This document shows positions 7,308 through 14,845 of a stretch of 19,131 nt of DNA, piece after piece (the first letter of the stretch is position 1; each line of letters starts with the position of its first letter). This DNA comes from JACRIM01 sp964605185 (GTDB lineage Bacteria > Planctomycetota > Phycisphaerae > UBA1845 > UTPLA1), in assembly GCA_964605185.1 (NCBI GenBank), contig CAZSBF010000081.1:1-19131 (forward strand). Reading direction: 5' to 3'. The notes below the pieces were generated by a model. That model searched no databases. It was not told the origin of the DNA and worked only from the letters and a program-made list of their open reading frames with translations. Made by a program: the position numbers and the translations under genes.

Positions 7308-8869
7308 AAACATGTGAAGTGACACTCATCATCGTTTGTTTCGCAACGCCAACGCTCAACAATCCCGGCCTGAAGGCCGATGAAATGTCCGCCGCCACAC
7401 TGGTGAAGAAGGTGCGACATGCGACTGGTATCTCGGAATTCGAGCGCCAGTCCCTCTGTGTCAAAGCGGAAGGCGAGTCGCAATCACTCGGCCTGAAAGG
7501 TCGTCACACTCTGATCATCGATTCCACCGGTCGATTCATACGGACGAATGAAAGCGATATCCCGACGGCAACGCTGTTCGACGGGGAAAAGGTCCGGTCG
7601 CGTGACATCGCCGGCGAGGTGACGGATCAGATTCTCGGCGACCGATTGGAAGCACTTTTTGAGGCACGCGCCATGACCGGAATGTGGTTTTCGCGAGAGT
7701 TTTCAGCACAATTTCAGCGCGACTTAAAAGCTGACACGGAGAAATCGTATGCCTTGTCGCTTGAGGTGGACGATGGCAGAGCCACGGTGCGTGTGCTCAT
7801 CGACCGCGCCACATTCCTGCCACGTCGCTGGAAGCTGGATTTGGCAACAAACGACTCTCGCATCGATCTTGAAGGCGTTCGACAGGCAGGGCCGCTCAAG
7901 CTGCCGGCTAAGGTCAAATCGCAATCCGAAGCTACAGAAGCATCACCGTATGAACTCTCCTACGCCGAACCTACGACCGCGCCCGATTGGGCAGCGTTGC
8001 GCGCAGCCATGACTCAGCCCAATGATTCGATGTTTGCGACCGGCATCCCCCCGCGCGTGGAATGCAAGCGCACCACGTCAGGGCACCTGCTCGTCCGGCC
8101 ACGCGTCAACGACAAGGAAATCGGCTGGTTCATCTTTGACACCGGGGCGGGGCAGAATATCCTCGATAAGCGAGCCATCAAGCAAACCGGAATCAAGACA
8201 TTCGGCGAAGTGACCGCCATCGGTGTCGGTGGCAGCACGAAAGTGCCCTTTTGCCGGCCGGAATCACTGCAACTCGGCCCTGTCACGCTGCGCTCGCCGC
8301 TCTTGAGCGTGTTCGATCTGGCTTTTCTCGACATGCCCCTGGGAGAAAAAATTGCCGGCATCATCGGCTATGGCCTGCTGGCGCGTTGCGTCGTGGAACT
8401 CGACCAGGCCGTCGGTGACATCCGCATTCACAATCCAGCCGACTACAAACTAATCGATGCCGAGTGGACGCCGCTTTCCCTTTATCACCGCGTGGCGTGC
8501 GTGCCCGGCACATTTGAAGGGCACGATGGCATGTTTCGACTCGACACGGGCGCGGGTGGCTGGCCGGCCACCTTTCACGGACCGACGACTCGAAAGTACA
8601 AATTGCTCGACGCTCGAAAGACCAAGCGCACCATGGTCGGTGGCGTCGGTGGGATGAAATCGGCCAAGAGCGGCGTGATCAAGTCGCTTGCATTTGGCGG
8701 ACAATCGTTTGAGAAGTTGACGGTCGCATTCGCCACGGTGAAGGATGGGGCCTTCGCCGATCCCTATATTGACGCCAACATCGGTGAGAATCTCATCGGC
8801 CGGTCGGTGATTATCATGGATTATGCGAACGGCCGCATTGTCTTTCGAGCCAAGCCCAGGAAGAAATAG
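7304..8869 (+). CDS. Exported protein with two retropepsin-like aspartic protease domains
   Basis: 521 residues with an N-terminal hydrophobic stretch (VTLIIVCFATP) that is probably a weak signal peptide. Residues 30-235 form an unassigned beta-rich domain. Two aspartyl-protease units then follow. The first has WFIFDTGAGQNIL (catalytic Asp279) and, later, the hydrophobic GIIGYGLL (353-359). The second has FRLDTGAGGWPATF (catalytic Asp414) and ENLIGRSVIIMDY. Having both DTGAG motifs in one chain suggests an intramolecular pair like that of pepsin, where a retropepsin would need a dimer. AAGGAG lies 7 bases before ATG 7304, and the start overlaps the regulator stop. The stop is 9 bases from the convergent hydrolase gene. 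The fold assignment is good; the protease substrate is unknown. Confidence 0.82.
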   Translation: MKTCEVTLIIVCFATPTLNNPGLKADEMSAATLVKKVRHATGISEFERQSLCVKAEGESQSLGLKGRHTLIIDSTGRFIRTNESDIPTATLFDGEKVRSRDIAGEVTDQILGDRLEALFEARAMTGMWFSREFSAQFQRDLKADTEKSYALSLEVDDGRATVRVLIDRATFLPRRWKLDLATNDSRIDLEGVRQAGPLKLPAKVKSQSEATEASPYELSYAEPTTAPDWAALRAAMTQPNDSMFATGIPPRVECKRTTSGHLLVRPRVNDKEIGWFIFDTGAGQNILDKRAIKQTGIKTFGEVTAIGVGGSTKVPFCRPESLQLGPVTLRSPLLSVFDLAFLDMPLGEKIAGIIGYGLLARCVVELDQAVGDIRIHNPADYKLIDAEWTPLSLYHRVACVPGTFEGHDGMFRLDTGAGGWPATFHGPTTRKYKLLDARKTKRTMVGGVGGMKSAKSGVIKSLAFGGQSFEKLTVAFATVKDGAFADPYIDANIGENLIGRSVIIMDYANGRIVFRAKPRKK

Positions 8870-8878
8870 GTGAGGGCC

Positions 8879-9730
8879 CTATTCTGCATCGGCCGTCGCT
8901 TCCGCCTTGCGGCGCGGCGATTCACCCATCGTCTCGTCATCAAAACGCCACGCACTGACACTCGTCACCAAGGGTGCAAGATACTGTTTCACAAAGGGGC
9001 GATGGGTCCAGTCCATGTGGCCGCCGAAGTTCATGGCGAAGCGCATTTCGGGCGACCACTGCACCTGGTGCAATTTGCGGTTGTAGATGCGGGTCTCATC
9101 TTCGGTCAAGCTGGCGGGCCTAGTGAAGCCAACCGCTCCTGCTGACTGGCCGTGCTCGCGATCGATCGTTCCAGCGACGGTCGTACCGGCTCGAAGCAAC
9201 ACCACGTCGAGCGGCGAGTAGTAATTGAATATGCCATACTGCGATCGCGCCAAGGCCGGGCGCAAGTCGTGCGTCGGGCTTACGGCAGCGGCAAGTAGAA
9301 CCACGCTCGACACCGGCTCATCTGGAGGCAGCATTTCCGCAGTGAGCACGGCGATCCCCCCACCACCCGAATGGCCGATCAGATGCACCGGCCGGCGTGG
9401 ATTGGCACGACGGTACGAGACGATTCGATCCCTCAACTCTGACGCAACACGCCGATTGCGCTCAATATCGGTTAGGTTGATCAACATGCCGCCGGGGACG
9501 ACGGTACCCCAGTCATAGACCTCGATACCATACTTCACACCGCCATCGTCGAGCCCGCGGGCCAATTCGTAATTCCAGGAGCTGCGCCCTTCAATGCCGG
9601 GGAGAATGACTACGAGGCCCTTCTCCATCCGCTGCGGCGATTGCAAATCGCTTAGCGAGCAGCTTGGTGCAGCGAAAAGGCCGACAAACAGGAGCGTTGA
9701 AAGTGAAAACGTGCGTGCGTTCGAGGTAAT
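8879..9730 (-). CDS. Alpha/beta-hydrolase, probable lipoprotein, apparently read from an ATT start
   Basis: The serine hydrolase core shows VVILPGIEG as an oxyanion strand, GHSGGGG as the nucleophile elbow (Ser121 from the ATT start), SPLDVVL (Asp174) and GGHMDWTHRPF (His238) as the likely triad. Reading only from the first common start codon in this frame, TTG 9646, gives 255 residues and begins just 9 codons before the first beta strand. Upstream in the same frame, 28 further codons encode ITSNARTFSLSTLLFVGLFA followed by APSCS, a good lipoprotein signal with Cys24. GGGAGG sits exactly 7 bases before an ATT codon at 9728-9730, and there is no in-frame ATG, GTG or TTG upstream. I therefore place the start at ATT 9730 (283 aa). 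A single-base sequencing error would be the alternative. It lies 31 bases after the membrane-protein gene. Confidence 0.75.
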   Translation of the reverse strand: MTSNARTFSLSTLLFVGLFAAPSCSLSDLQSPQRMEKGLVVILPGIEGRSSWNYELARGLDDGGVKYGIEVYDWGTVVPGGMLINLTDIERNRRVASELRDRIVSYRRANPRRPVHLIGHSGGGGIAVLTAEMLPPDEPVSSVVLLAAAVSPTHDLRPALARSQYGIFNYYSPLDVVLLRAGTTVAGTIDREHGQSAGAVGFTRPASLTEDETRIYNRKLHQVQWSPEMRFAMNFGGHMDWTHRPFVKQYLAPLVTSVSAWRFDDETMGESPRRKAEATADAE

Positions 9731-9737
9731 GATTGAT

Positions 9738-9743
9738 CCTCCC
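9738..9743 (-). promoter_or_regulatory. Strong Shine-Dalgarno pointing to an ATT start codon
   Basis: GGGAGG on the minus strand is followed by 7 bases and then ATT (9730). It decides the start of the hydrolase, because the codons after it form a complete signal peptide and no canonical start codon is available in frame. Confidence 0.55.
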
Positions 9744-9761
9744 TGATCAAAGGCTGCTTGA

Positions 9762-11609
9762 TTAGTCGGCCGTTGCGTGTCGCGGCTGGCCGATCGGGTT
9801 TACGCGGAAGAGCAGTACCCACATGAGTGACGATTGACTAGCCGCCGCAACTGCATAAATCCAAACAGGCAACGGCGGAAATCCGCCGAATCGAATCAGC
9901 ATTGCCGCTGCGGACATACTCGTGAGAGTACCCAACAGGATCGACACGACGGCAACATTGGTCCATGCAGCCGGTCGCTTTGATGTTGCAAGTGCCCAAA
10001 TACCAAAGAAGGCCATCGCGCCGACAAATGCAAGCCAGAAGACATACTCGTGATAGCGGCTGTATCGAAAGGCGGCGAGCCATTTATCCCACGTCTGGCC
10101 CGGCTCCTTCGGCCAGACCTTTGCAAGTGCGATAGCCCCGCCCATGAAACCCACCCAAAGCGTTGCTGTGCAGAGATAGCGGTAACCGGAATTCTCCGAG
10201 AGCATTCGCAAACCGCATACTGCAAGCACACCTGCGAACAAGGATGTCAGCAACATCCAGCCATAGATCGTCAGGTCGCTGATGACGCTTGGTCGCGCCG
10301 CCTTTTGCATGGCTGCTTCACGTTCGGCATCCGCTCCGCGGGCGTTCCGCATGGCCATCATCGCCTCGGACTTAACGCGAGCGAGCTCGATGTCGGCGTG
10401 TGCCTTTGCAAGATCGGGGTTAATTGCCGGACTGGGCGTGGTCCTGGCTGGTTGAATCGTCGCAGGTCGCGCCGGGTTGACCGGCAGGCCCATGCCTCCC
10501 AATGGGCTGAGCGCACCGCCCAGCACGTTGGAGCCACCTTGCACCAGAGCCATCGTACCGATCGAGTGATACAGGCCGAGTCCTACGGTCATCCACACGA
10601 CGGCGAATAACCCCGTAAGAGCGCCGATTCCGGCGGCCATGTGAATAAGCACGGCCGACAGACACACCAATTCCGCTGCGATGACCCAGCGCCACGATGC
10701 GACGTTGGTATAGCTGTCATGTTCGATCGAAATCAGCGTGCCGCCCTGAGATAGTTCGGGAAACTGCACCTCGCGCGAGTAGCCGCCCTTTATGCATGCA
10801 TATGCAAGCGAAACCAGCAAGACAGCATTCAGCAAGTGCACCGGTCGCGTCCGCGACCAAGACACACCGATCGCCGTGAGGATTAGTACGGTGGCCCAGA
10901 CCACTTCCTGCCCCCACTCCGCCACGGCATTCACAGCGCCCGGACCGAGGCGGGTGGCCACATCGCTCCACGTGAACCATCCACGCACTGCGCCGATGCC
11001 GGCGATGGAGACGATGGCCACGCTCAGGACACCGCGAACACTGGGTGCCTTCGGCTTGCTTGACGAATGGACCAGATAACCAAAAACTGCGGCCGACGCG
11101 GCAAGCACCGTCGATGCGGCGGCATTACCGACGAGGGGAAGGGTCCACTTCGCCAGCTTATTGGCGAGGAGAAGGTTTGATGAGTAGGCCGTCATTGCGA
11201 ACAGCGCGGCGGCTAGGACGACAAAGATCGGCCGCGTGTTCAAAAATGAAAGCGCCGTCGTTCCGACCAACGCCACAACTGACCAGCGGCATGCCTCGCT
11301 CGTCCATGGCTGACCCGCCCATGCCATCCAGGAGGACCACGACTCGGCTGTCATGCCGGCGAGCGCGCCCATTCCGATGAAAACGTAGAAGCCGACGATG
11401 CGCGGCCATGCGCGATCGACGATCGGTGCCGGTGTGCGATTCGCGGCAGCAGACATCGCCACCTCGCCGGTCGTCGATGTGCCAATTGGTGCTCGGCTCA
11501 TTTCCATGGAAGCATTGGGGATCGGTGGCCGGGGGGCGCGCGTTTCCGCCGCGGGACCGGCCGTTCGGGGGAAACTCGAAACTGACTCACTCACCGGCAA
11601 CTCCGCCAT
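9762..11609 (-). CDS. Large polytopic inner-membrane protein of unknown function (615 aa)
   Basis: I do not recognise a family. Residues 1-65 are a Pro/Ala/Ser-rich soluble tail. After that I count about nine hydrophobic segments up to residue 370 (for example GFYVFIGMGALAGM, IFVVLAAALFAMTAY, VLSVAIVSIAGIGAV, AVLIHMAAGIGALTG). A charged helical linker follows at about 405-450 (AKAHADIELARVKSEAMMAM, then ADAEREAAMQKA). About five more membrane segments run to the C-terminus (GWMLLTSLFAGVLAVCGL, WVGFMGGAIALA, VFWLAFVGAMAFFGIWAL). This suggests two membrane bundles joined by a cytoplasmic helical hairpin. There are no transporter or enzyme motifs I can name. A GGAG lies about 12 bases before ATG 11609. 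The hydrolase gene follows after 31 bases, suggesting one operon. Confidence 0.8.
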   Translation of the reverse strand: MAELPVSESVSSFPRTAGPAAETRAPRPPIPNASMEMSRAPIGTSTTGEVAMSAAANRTPAPIVDRAWPRIVGFYVFIGMGALAGMTAESWSSWMAWAGQPWTSEACRWSVVALVGTTALSFLNTRPIFVVLAAALFAMTAYSSNLLLANKLAKWTLPLVGNAAASTVLAASAAVFGYLVHSSSKPKAPSVRGVLSVAIVSIAGIGAVRGWFTWSDVATRLGPGAVNAVAEWGQEVVWATVLILTAIGVSWSRTRPVHLLNAVLLVSLAYACIKGGYSREVQFPELSQGGTLISIEHDSYTNVASWRWVIAAELVCLSAVLIHMAAGIGALTGLFAVVWMTVGLGLYHSIGTMALVQGGSNVLGGALSPLGGMGLPVNPARPATIQPARTTPSPAINPDLAKAHADIELARVKSEAMMAMRNARGADAEREAAMQKAARPSVISDLTIYGWMLLTSLFAGVLAVCGLRMLSENSGYRYLCTATLWVGFMGGAIALAKVWPKEPGQTWDKWLAAFRYSRYHEYVFWLAFVGAMAFFGIWALATSKRPAAWTNVAVVSILLGTLTSMSAAAMLIRFGGFPPLPVWIYAVAAASQSSLMWVLLFRVNPIGQPRHATAD

Positions 11610-11792
11610 CAGACAACCCGGCTCCGCCCGCTAACGCTTGGCGCGCGGTCCGACCATTCGGGCCATGCCCACCGAAGAGGTATACAGACGAATCGGCAAA
11701 CAATTTCGATCCCGCCAGTCTTTCCCCTTTGAACCCCGCTTGGCGCGGCTAAAAACAGCGATTTGGCAGTGGTTCGCGTTCCAAACGGCCAC

Positions 11793-11821
11793 TTAATAAG
11801 GTTACCCCAAGGACTTGTCAC
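11793..11821 (-). promoter_or_regulatory. Candidate promoter of the membrane-protein/hydrolase operon
   Basis: GTGACA (11816-11821) is separated by 17 bases from TATTAA (11793-11798) on the minus strand. The putative start near 11786 leaves a leader of about 175 bases before ATG 11609. The stretch 11610-11859 contains no convincing gene on either strand. Confidence 0.35.
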
Positions 11822-11859
11822 CGGACGTACACCGGGTTGCTTCCATTGACCGAGAGGAG

Positions 11860-12030
11860 CTATTCATCCTCAGTCCGCAGGATTTCCTCGTGCCGATCGC
11901 GGACCTTCTGGTCCTTTTGACAGGCCGGTAGCACGGTGCAGAGCAACGAGGCGATCACAAGGCACAACGGCAGAAAAAAGGCCCCGAACGCGCGGAGCGT
12001 CCGGGGCCTGGTTTGGCGGTTCACAATCAT
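11860..12030 (-). CDS. Tiny lipoprotein (56 aa) whose 5' codons contain an intrinsic terminator
   Basis: The peptide starts MIVNRQTRPRTLRAFG (basic n-region), has the hydrophobic core AFFLPLCLVIASLLCTVLPA with lipobox VLPAC (Cys37), and ends with the short charged mature part CQKDQKVRDRHEEILRTEDE. This is a classical lipoprotein layout and argues that the reading frame is real. The ATG lies 6 bases after the stop of the preceding small lipoprotein, so it probably depends on re-initiation; no good Shine-Dalgarno is seen. Codons 8-19 coincide with a G+C-rich hairpin and T-run (11974-12008), so expression should be limited by termination. It resembles entericidin-sized lipoproteins only in size. 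Function is unknown. Confidence 0.6.
   Translation of the reverse strand: MIVNRQTRPRTLRAFGAFFLPLCLVIASLLCTVLPACQKDQKVRDRHEEILRTEDE
11974..12008 (-). terminator. Intrinsic (rho-independent) terminator of the envelope operon
   Basis: On the minus strand the hairpin arms are GGCCCCGGACGC and GCGTTCGGGGCC (12 pairs including one G-T wobble) with a 5-base loop, directly followed by six T residues (11974-11979). It begins 28 bases after the stop of the 51-residue lipoprotein, the expected place for an operon end. Yet it lies inside the next reading frame. Confidence 0.85.
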
Positions 12031-12036
12031 CGAAGG

Positions 12037-12192
12037 TTACTCAACCACCATCGTGCCGGGGGACTTGTCCTGCGGCTGCGACTCGTGCTGGGATTCCTTC
12101 TTCGTTGTCATCTTGTGCTCGTTCTCGGCGCAACCGGTAAAGACCGTCGCGACGGCGATAACGAACATCAGGCTCATTAGTTTTCGAAACAT
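12037..12192 (-). CDS. Tiny lipoprotein (51 aa)
   Basis: The sequence begins MFRKLMSLMFVIAVATVFTG with Cys21 in a good lipobox (VFTGC). It continues into a hydrophilic, Lys/Gln/Glu-rich mature part of 31 residues (CAENEHKMTTKKESQHESQP and onward to MVVE). GGAG lies about 6 bases before the ATG. It starts 22 bases after the LPP20-like gene and ends 28 bases before an intrinsic terminator, so it is the last gene fully read in the operon. No family is recognised; it may be an accessory outer-membrane lipoprotein. Confidence 0.72.
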   Translation of the reverse strand: MFRKLMSLMFVIAVATVFTGCAENEHKMTTKKESQHESQPQDKSPGTMVVE

Positions 12193-12214
12193 TCCTATCT
12201 CCAGACATTTGTGG

Positions 12215-13525
12215 TTAGAACTTGGACACCCTGATAGAGGTGTGGACGATTTCCCAGACCTTCATCGCGGGAATCTCGACGCGGACGGTGGCGGTGCCTT
12301 CGCCGTCGAACTTCGTCTCGACGACCCGGGCATCCGTCATGTATGCCATGATTTGCGTGTTGATCTCGTCGTGCTCGGTGACGAAATCTCGCACAGTCGT
12401 CTTGGAATCAATCGAGAATCCCATGACCTGTTCACCGAGGCGTCGCTTGGCGTCGAGCTCTGCAGCGCGTGCAGCCATGAGACGGGCTTGGGCCGGGCTT
12501 TGAGCATCCTTCGGTGGTACGCCGTTGCCTTCAGCGCTGACATTCTGACCGACCCAGTCCGGCATCTGCATCGTCGCGGCGACGGCCTTGATCGCGCTGG
12601 GCCGCGGAACACCCATACCGGTGGCCTGGAAGTTCTGCGTCTTGATCTCCTGCGTAACATGCTCGACATCCATGCCGGTGACCTTGTCACCCTTGTAATG
12701 TCGCTTGTGGAGTTCCTTGATCGTCGTGATCACAGATTCGACCGGAACTTCATAGGTCACTTCGACGATCAACTCCTCGTCGTGATAATAAGGCTTGCCG
12801 ACCTGATGAGCGCCGGTGAGCATTCCGGCCGCCTCGGTGTCGATTCGATCGCTTTCGGCCACAAAATCTCGAACACGCGTTTCGCTGTTGACGCGCAGAC
12901 CCTTGATCCGTTCGACGAGCTTTCGCTGGGCATCTCGCTCGGCGGCCTTTGCAGCCATGAGTCGTTCCTGCGCAGGAATCTGCTTCCAGATGGCCGGCAC
13001 AGCAGGCTCGGGCGCCGTCACGCCGGCAGGCATGGCGAGCTCGCCACCGGGAATGCCGGGCGGCAAATCGGGACGCGGCGCGCCCATGCCGACGACTTTG
13101 AGAATGTCCTTCTTGACATATGTGGTGATGCTATCGAAGTCGGTTGCCTTGATGGTGTTGCCTTTATACTGGCGCTGATGGATCGACTTGAGTTCCTCAA
13201 CCACCTTGGCGACGGTGACTTCGGCTTCAATCGATGCGACCATTTCTGAATCCCACTTGGGCTTTCCAAGTCGAACGCCGCGAACAAACCCGTCAAACGA
13301 CGTGCGAATGTTGTCGGACTCCGCGACGAAATCCTTCACATAGGTTTCGGAATTAAGCTGGAACCCAAGGATCATTTCGCCCAGTTTGCGATAGGCGTCG
13401 GCCGTCGCGGCTCGCTGCGATAGGGCCTTGTTCTGGGCGTCTTTCTGCGGATCGGCGTGGACGCCGGTCGTGCAAATCGCCGCGAGCGCGACGATCGCAC
13501 AATTCAGGAATCGATGTCGGATCAT
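12215..13525 (-). CDS. Exported protein with three LPP20-like repeats
   Basis: 436 residues with a Sec-type signal peptide (FLNCAIVALAAICTTGVHA, cleavage near residue 24; no lipobox cysteine at the cleavage site). Three homologous units cover about 35-150, 188-308 and 348-436. Each starts with an Ala-rich helix (AATADAYRKLGEMILGF, MAAKAAERDAQRKLVERIKG, MAARAAELDAKRRLGEQVMG). Each continues with the same strand pattern (NSETYVKDFVAESD, NSETRVRDFVAESD, DSKTTVRDFVTEHD). Units one and two also end alike (GMGAPRP, GMGVPRP), with Pro-rich linkers between. The pattern resembles the LPP20/FlgP lipoprotein domain of outer-membrane proteins. AGGAG lies about 7 bases before ATG 13525. It sits 41 bases after the CsgG/LpoB-like gene, and the shared operon suggests an outer-membrane or periplasmic assembly. 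Confidence 0.78.
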   Translation of the reverse strand: MIRHRFLNCAIVALAAICTTGVHADPQKDAQNKALSQRAATADAYRKLGEMILGFQLNSETYVKDFVAESDNIRTSFDGFVRGVRLGKPKWDSEMVASIEAEVTVAKVVEELKSIHQRQYKGNTIKATDFDSITTYVKKDILKVVGMGAPRPDLPPGIPGGELAMPAGVTAPEPAVPAIWKQIPAQERLMAAKAAERDAQRKLVERIKGLRVNSETRVRDFVAESDRIDTEAAGMLTGAHQVGKPYYHDEELIVEVTYEVPVESVITTIKELHKRHYKGDKVTGMDVEHVTQEIKTQNFQATGMGVPRPSAIKAVAATMQMPDWVGQNVSAEGNGVPPKDAQSPAQARLMAARAAELDAKRRLGEQVMGFSIDSKTTVRDFVTEHDEINTQIMAYMTDARVVETKFDGEGTATVRVEIPAMKVWEIVHTSIRVSKF

Positions 13526-13566
13526 GGTGGTTCTCCTGTGTTACGATTTTTCTGAACGAATAGCCA

Positions 13567-14580
13567 TCACATACGAGACACGCGGGCGACGGCGTCGTTG
13601 TATTTTTCTTCCTTGGGTTTGATGCTCTGGGCCTGCCTGTAGTATTTCTTCGCGTCTTCAATCTTGTTCAACTTCTCACAGCAGACGCCCGCTCCGTACA
13701 TCGAATTGTGATCATCTGGTGTCTCGCTCATGGCCGTCTTGAAATGGTTTAGGGCACTATCAAAGTCATCCACGACCATCGCGCTGACCGCCGCCACGCT
13801 GGCATCGGTTCCGCCCGACTGCACCTGTAGCGTCGTATCAATCTTCATCGGAACGATCTTGCAAAGGAAATCCTGGGCTTGCTCTTCGATCATCACGGCG
13901 ATGACTTTGTCGCGCGGCGTCATGTTTGCTTCTGTCTTGCTGCCGCCGAAGAACGGGCTGGGGGTCTTGGCTTTGTCGAAGTGTTGGCTGGGCATGCCGT
14001 TGTGCGAAACGATAATTTCGTTCGTTCCCGGATCCTTCAGTTGGAACTGACACTGCACGGTGATATTCCGTGATTCTTTCTCCACGTCGGAAGCAGCCAC
14101 GCTGCCGCCACCACCACGGGCCCATCCAATCGCGCTCATAGCGTCAATCGTCTTGCCCGTGCCTTTTTGCTTGTCGACTTTGATTGTGACCTTGCTGCTG
14201 AGAATGGCGTTGGCGCCCTGAACCTTTGCGGCGGCCATCTGATCGCTGCCGTCCGTCACCCCCGCGGCCGCCAGATCCTTCTCACCAAGCGACTGCTTCA
14301 TGTGCTCGCGATCAACGAGCTTGATCGGAATCTTGTTCTGCTCAGATGCCTGCTCGAGTTTTCCAGCGAGCATATCCGCCGTCATCTCGGCCCACTTCTT
14401 CTGGTCGAATTCGTCGGTGTCGCCTTCCATCCGGGCGTTCATCACGGCAATCTGCATGTGCTGCGATGAAAGCGGCGTCTTCGGCTCCACCATTCGGCTG
14501 ATCTGGATCGTGGCGGTCCGCTTGCTTGGACCGCAGCCGACGAGAACGGAAAGACAAACGACAACGGCAATTCGCTTCAT
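13567..14580 (-). CDS. CsgG/LpoB-like lipoprotein with C-terminal TPR-like repeats
   Basis: 337 residues. MKRIAVVVCLSVLVGC is a lipoprotein signal with Cys16. The middle (about 45-245) looks like the CsgG/LpoB fold: QIAVMNARM, a helix MTADMLAGKLEQA, then IKLVDREHMKQSLGEKDLAAAG and AAAKVQGANAILSSKVTIKV, the usual degraded order of that superfamily. Residues about 268-337 carry TPR-like helices (DFDSALNHFKTAMSETPDDH and KIEDAKKYYRQAQSIKPKEE). A glycine-rich loop (ARGGGGSVAAS) may correspond to a membrane insertion. ATG 14580 is chosen over the ATG 7 codons upstream, because AAGGAG lies 9 bases before it and it gives a tight signal peptide. First gene of the envelope operon. Confidence 0.78.
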   Translation of the reverse strand: MKRIAVVVCLSVLVGCGPSKRTATIQISRMVEPKTPLSSQHMQIAVMNARMEGDTDEFDQKKWAEMTADMLAGKLEQASEQNKIPIKLVDREHMKQSLGEKDLAAAGVTDGSDQMAAAKVQGANAILSSKVTIKVDKQKGTGKTIDAMSAIGWARGGGGSVAASDVEKESRNITVQCQFQLKDPGTNEIIVSHNGMPSQHFDKAKTPSPFFGGSKTEANMTPRDKVIAVMIEEQAQDFLCKIVPMKIDTTLQVQSGGTDASVAAVSAMVVDDFDSALNHFKTAMSETPDDHNSMYGAGVCCEKLNKIEDAKKYYRQAQSIKPKEEKYNDAVARVSRM

Positions 14581-14744
14581 GGGATTGGGCTCCTTAGGCA
14601 ATCGAGGACAGTGAAACCAGTAAACGGATAGTCATGCGGAAACCTGGTCGGGCCGCGTGAAACACGGTTTAGATGTGAGCGCAGACAGTGACTGCTGAAC
14701 GCATTCGCCCGATCGCAGGGCCTATAACTACGCTCCATCCATGT

Positions 14745-14773
14745 GTCATACGCCTGCCTGCAAGGCCTGTCAA
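14745..14773 (-). promoter_or_regulatory. Promoter candidate of the envelope (CsgG/LPP20-like) operon
   Basis: TTGACA (14768-14773, perfect -35) is followed after 17 bases by TATGAC (14745-14750) on the minus strand. Transcription would start near 14738, giving a leader of about 158 bases to ATG 14580. This leader shows no obvious reading frame. Confidence 0.55.
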
Positions 14774-14776
14774 GAA

Positions 14777-14800
14777 CGGGAAAACCCCGGTTTTGGCCCG
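14777..14800. promoter_or_regulatory. Inverted repeat between divergent promoters, possible operator
   Basis: AAAACC (14781-14786) and GGTTTT (14789-14794) are exact complements around a 2-base centre. An outer pair, CGGG (14777-14780) and CCCG (14797-14800), extends the symmetry with a 2-base offset. It abuts the -35 of the minus-strand promoter and overlaps the -35 of the plus-strand one. No T-run follows, so it is not a terminator. Confidence 0.35.
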
Positions 14801-14820
14801 CTCCGAAGTCGCGGTATTCT
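14793..14820 (+). promoter_or_regulatory. Candidate promoter of the dUTPase-type gene
   Basis: TTGGCC (14793-14798), a 16-base spacer and TATTCT (14815-14820) precede ATG 14846. The short leader contains TAGGAG 6 bases before the ATG. The -35 is poor, so the call is tentative. Confidence 0.35.
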
Positions 14821-14845
14821 GGTAGCTTACGGATAGGAGAACCCC

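Noticed and set aside
11609..11821. Minus-strand frame of 70 codons upstream of the membrane protein
   Set aside because: GTG start inside a promoter-like sequence, no Shine-Dalgarno, and composition unlike a real protein.
11936..13249. Long open plus-strand frame of 437 codons
   Set aside because: Antisense to the LPP20-like gene and the two small lipoproteins, which have signal peptides, repeats and ribosome-binding sites. The plus-strand product has none.
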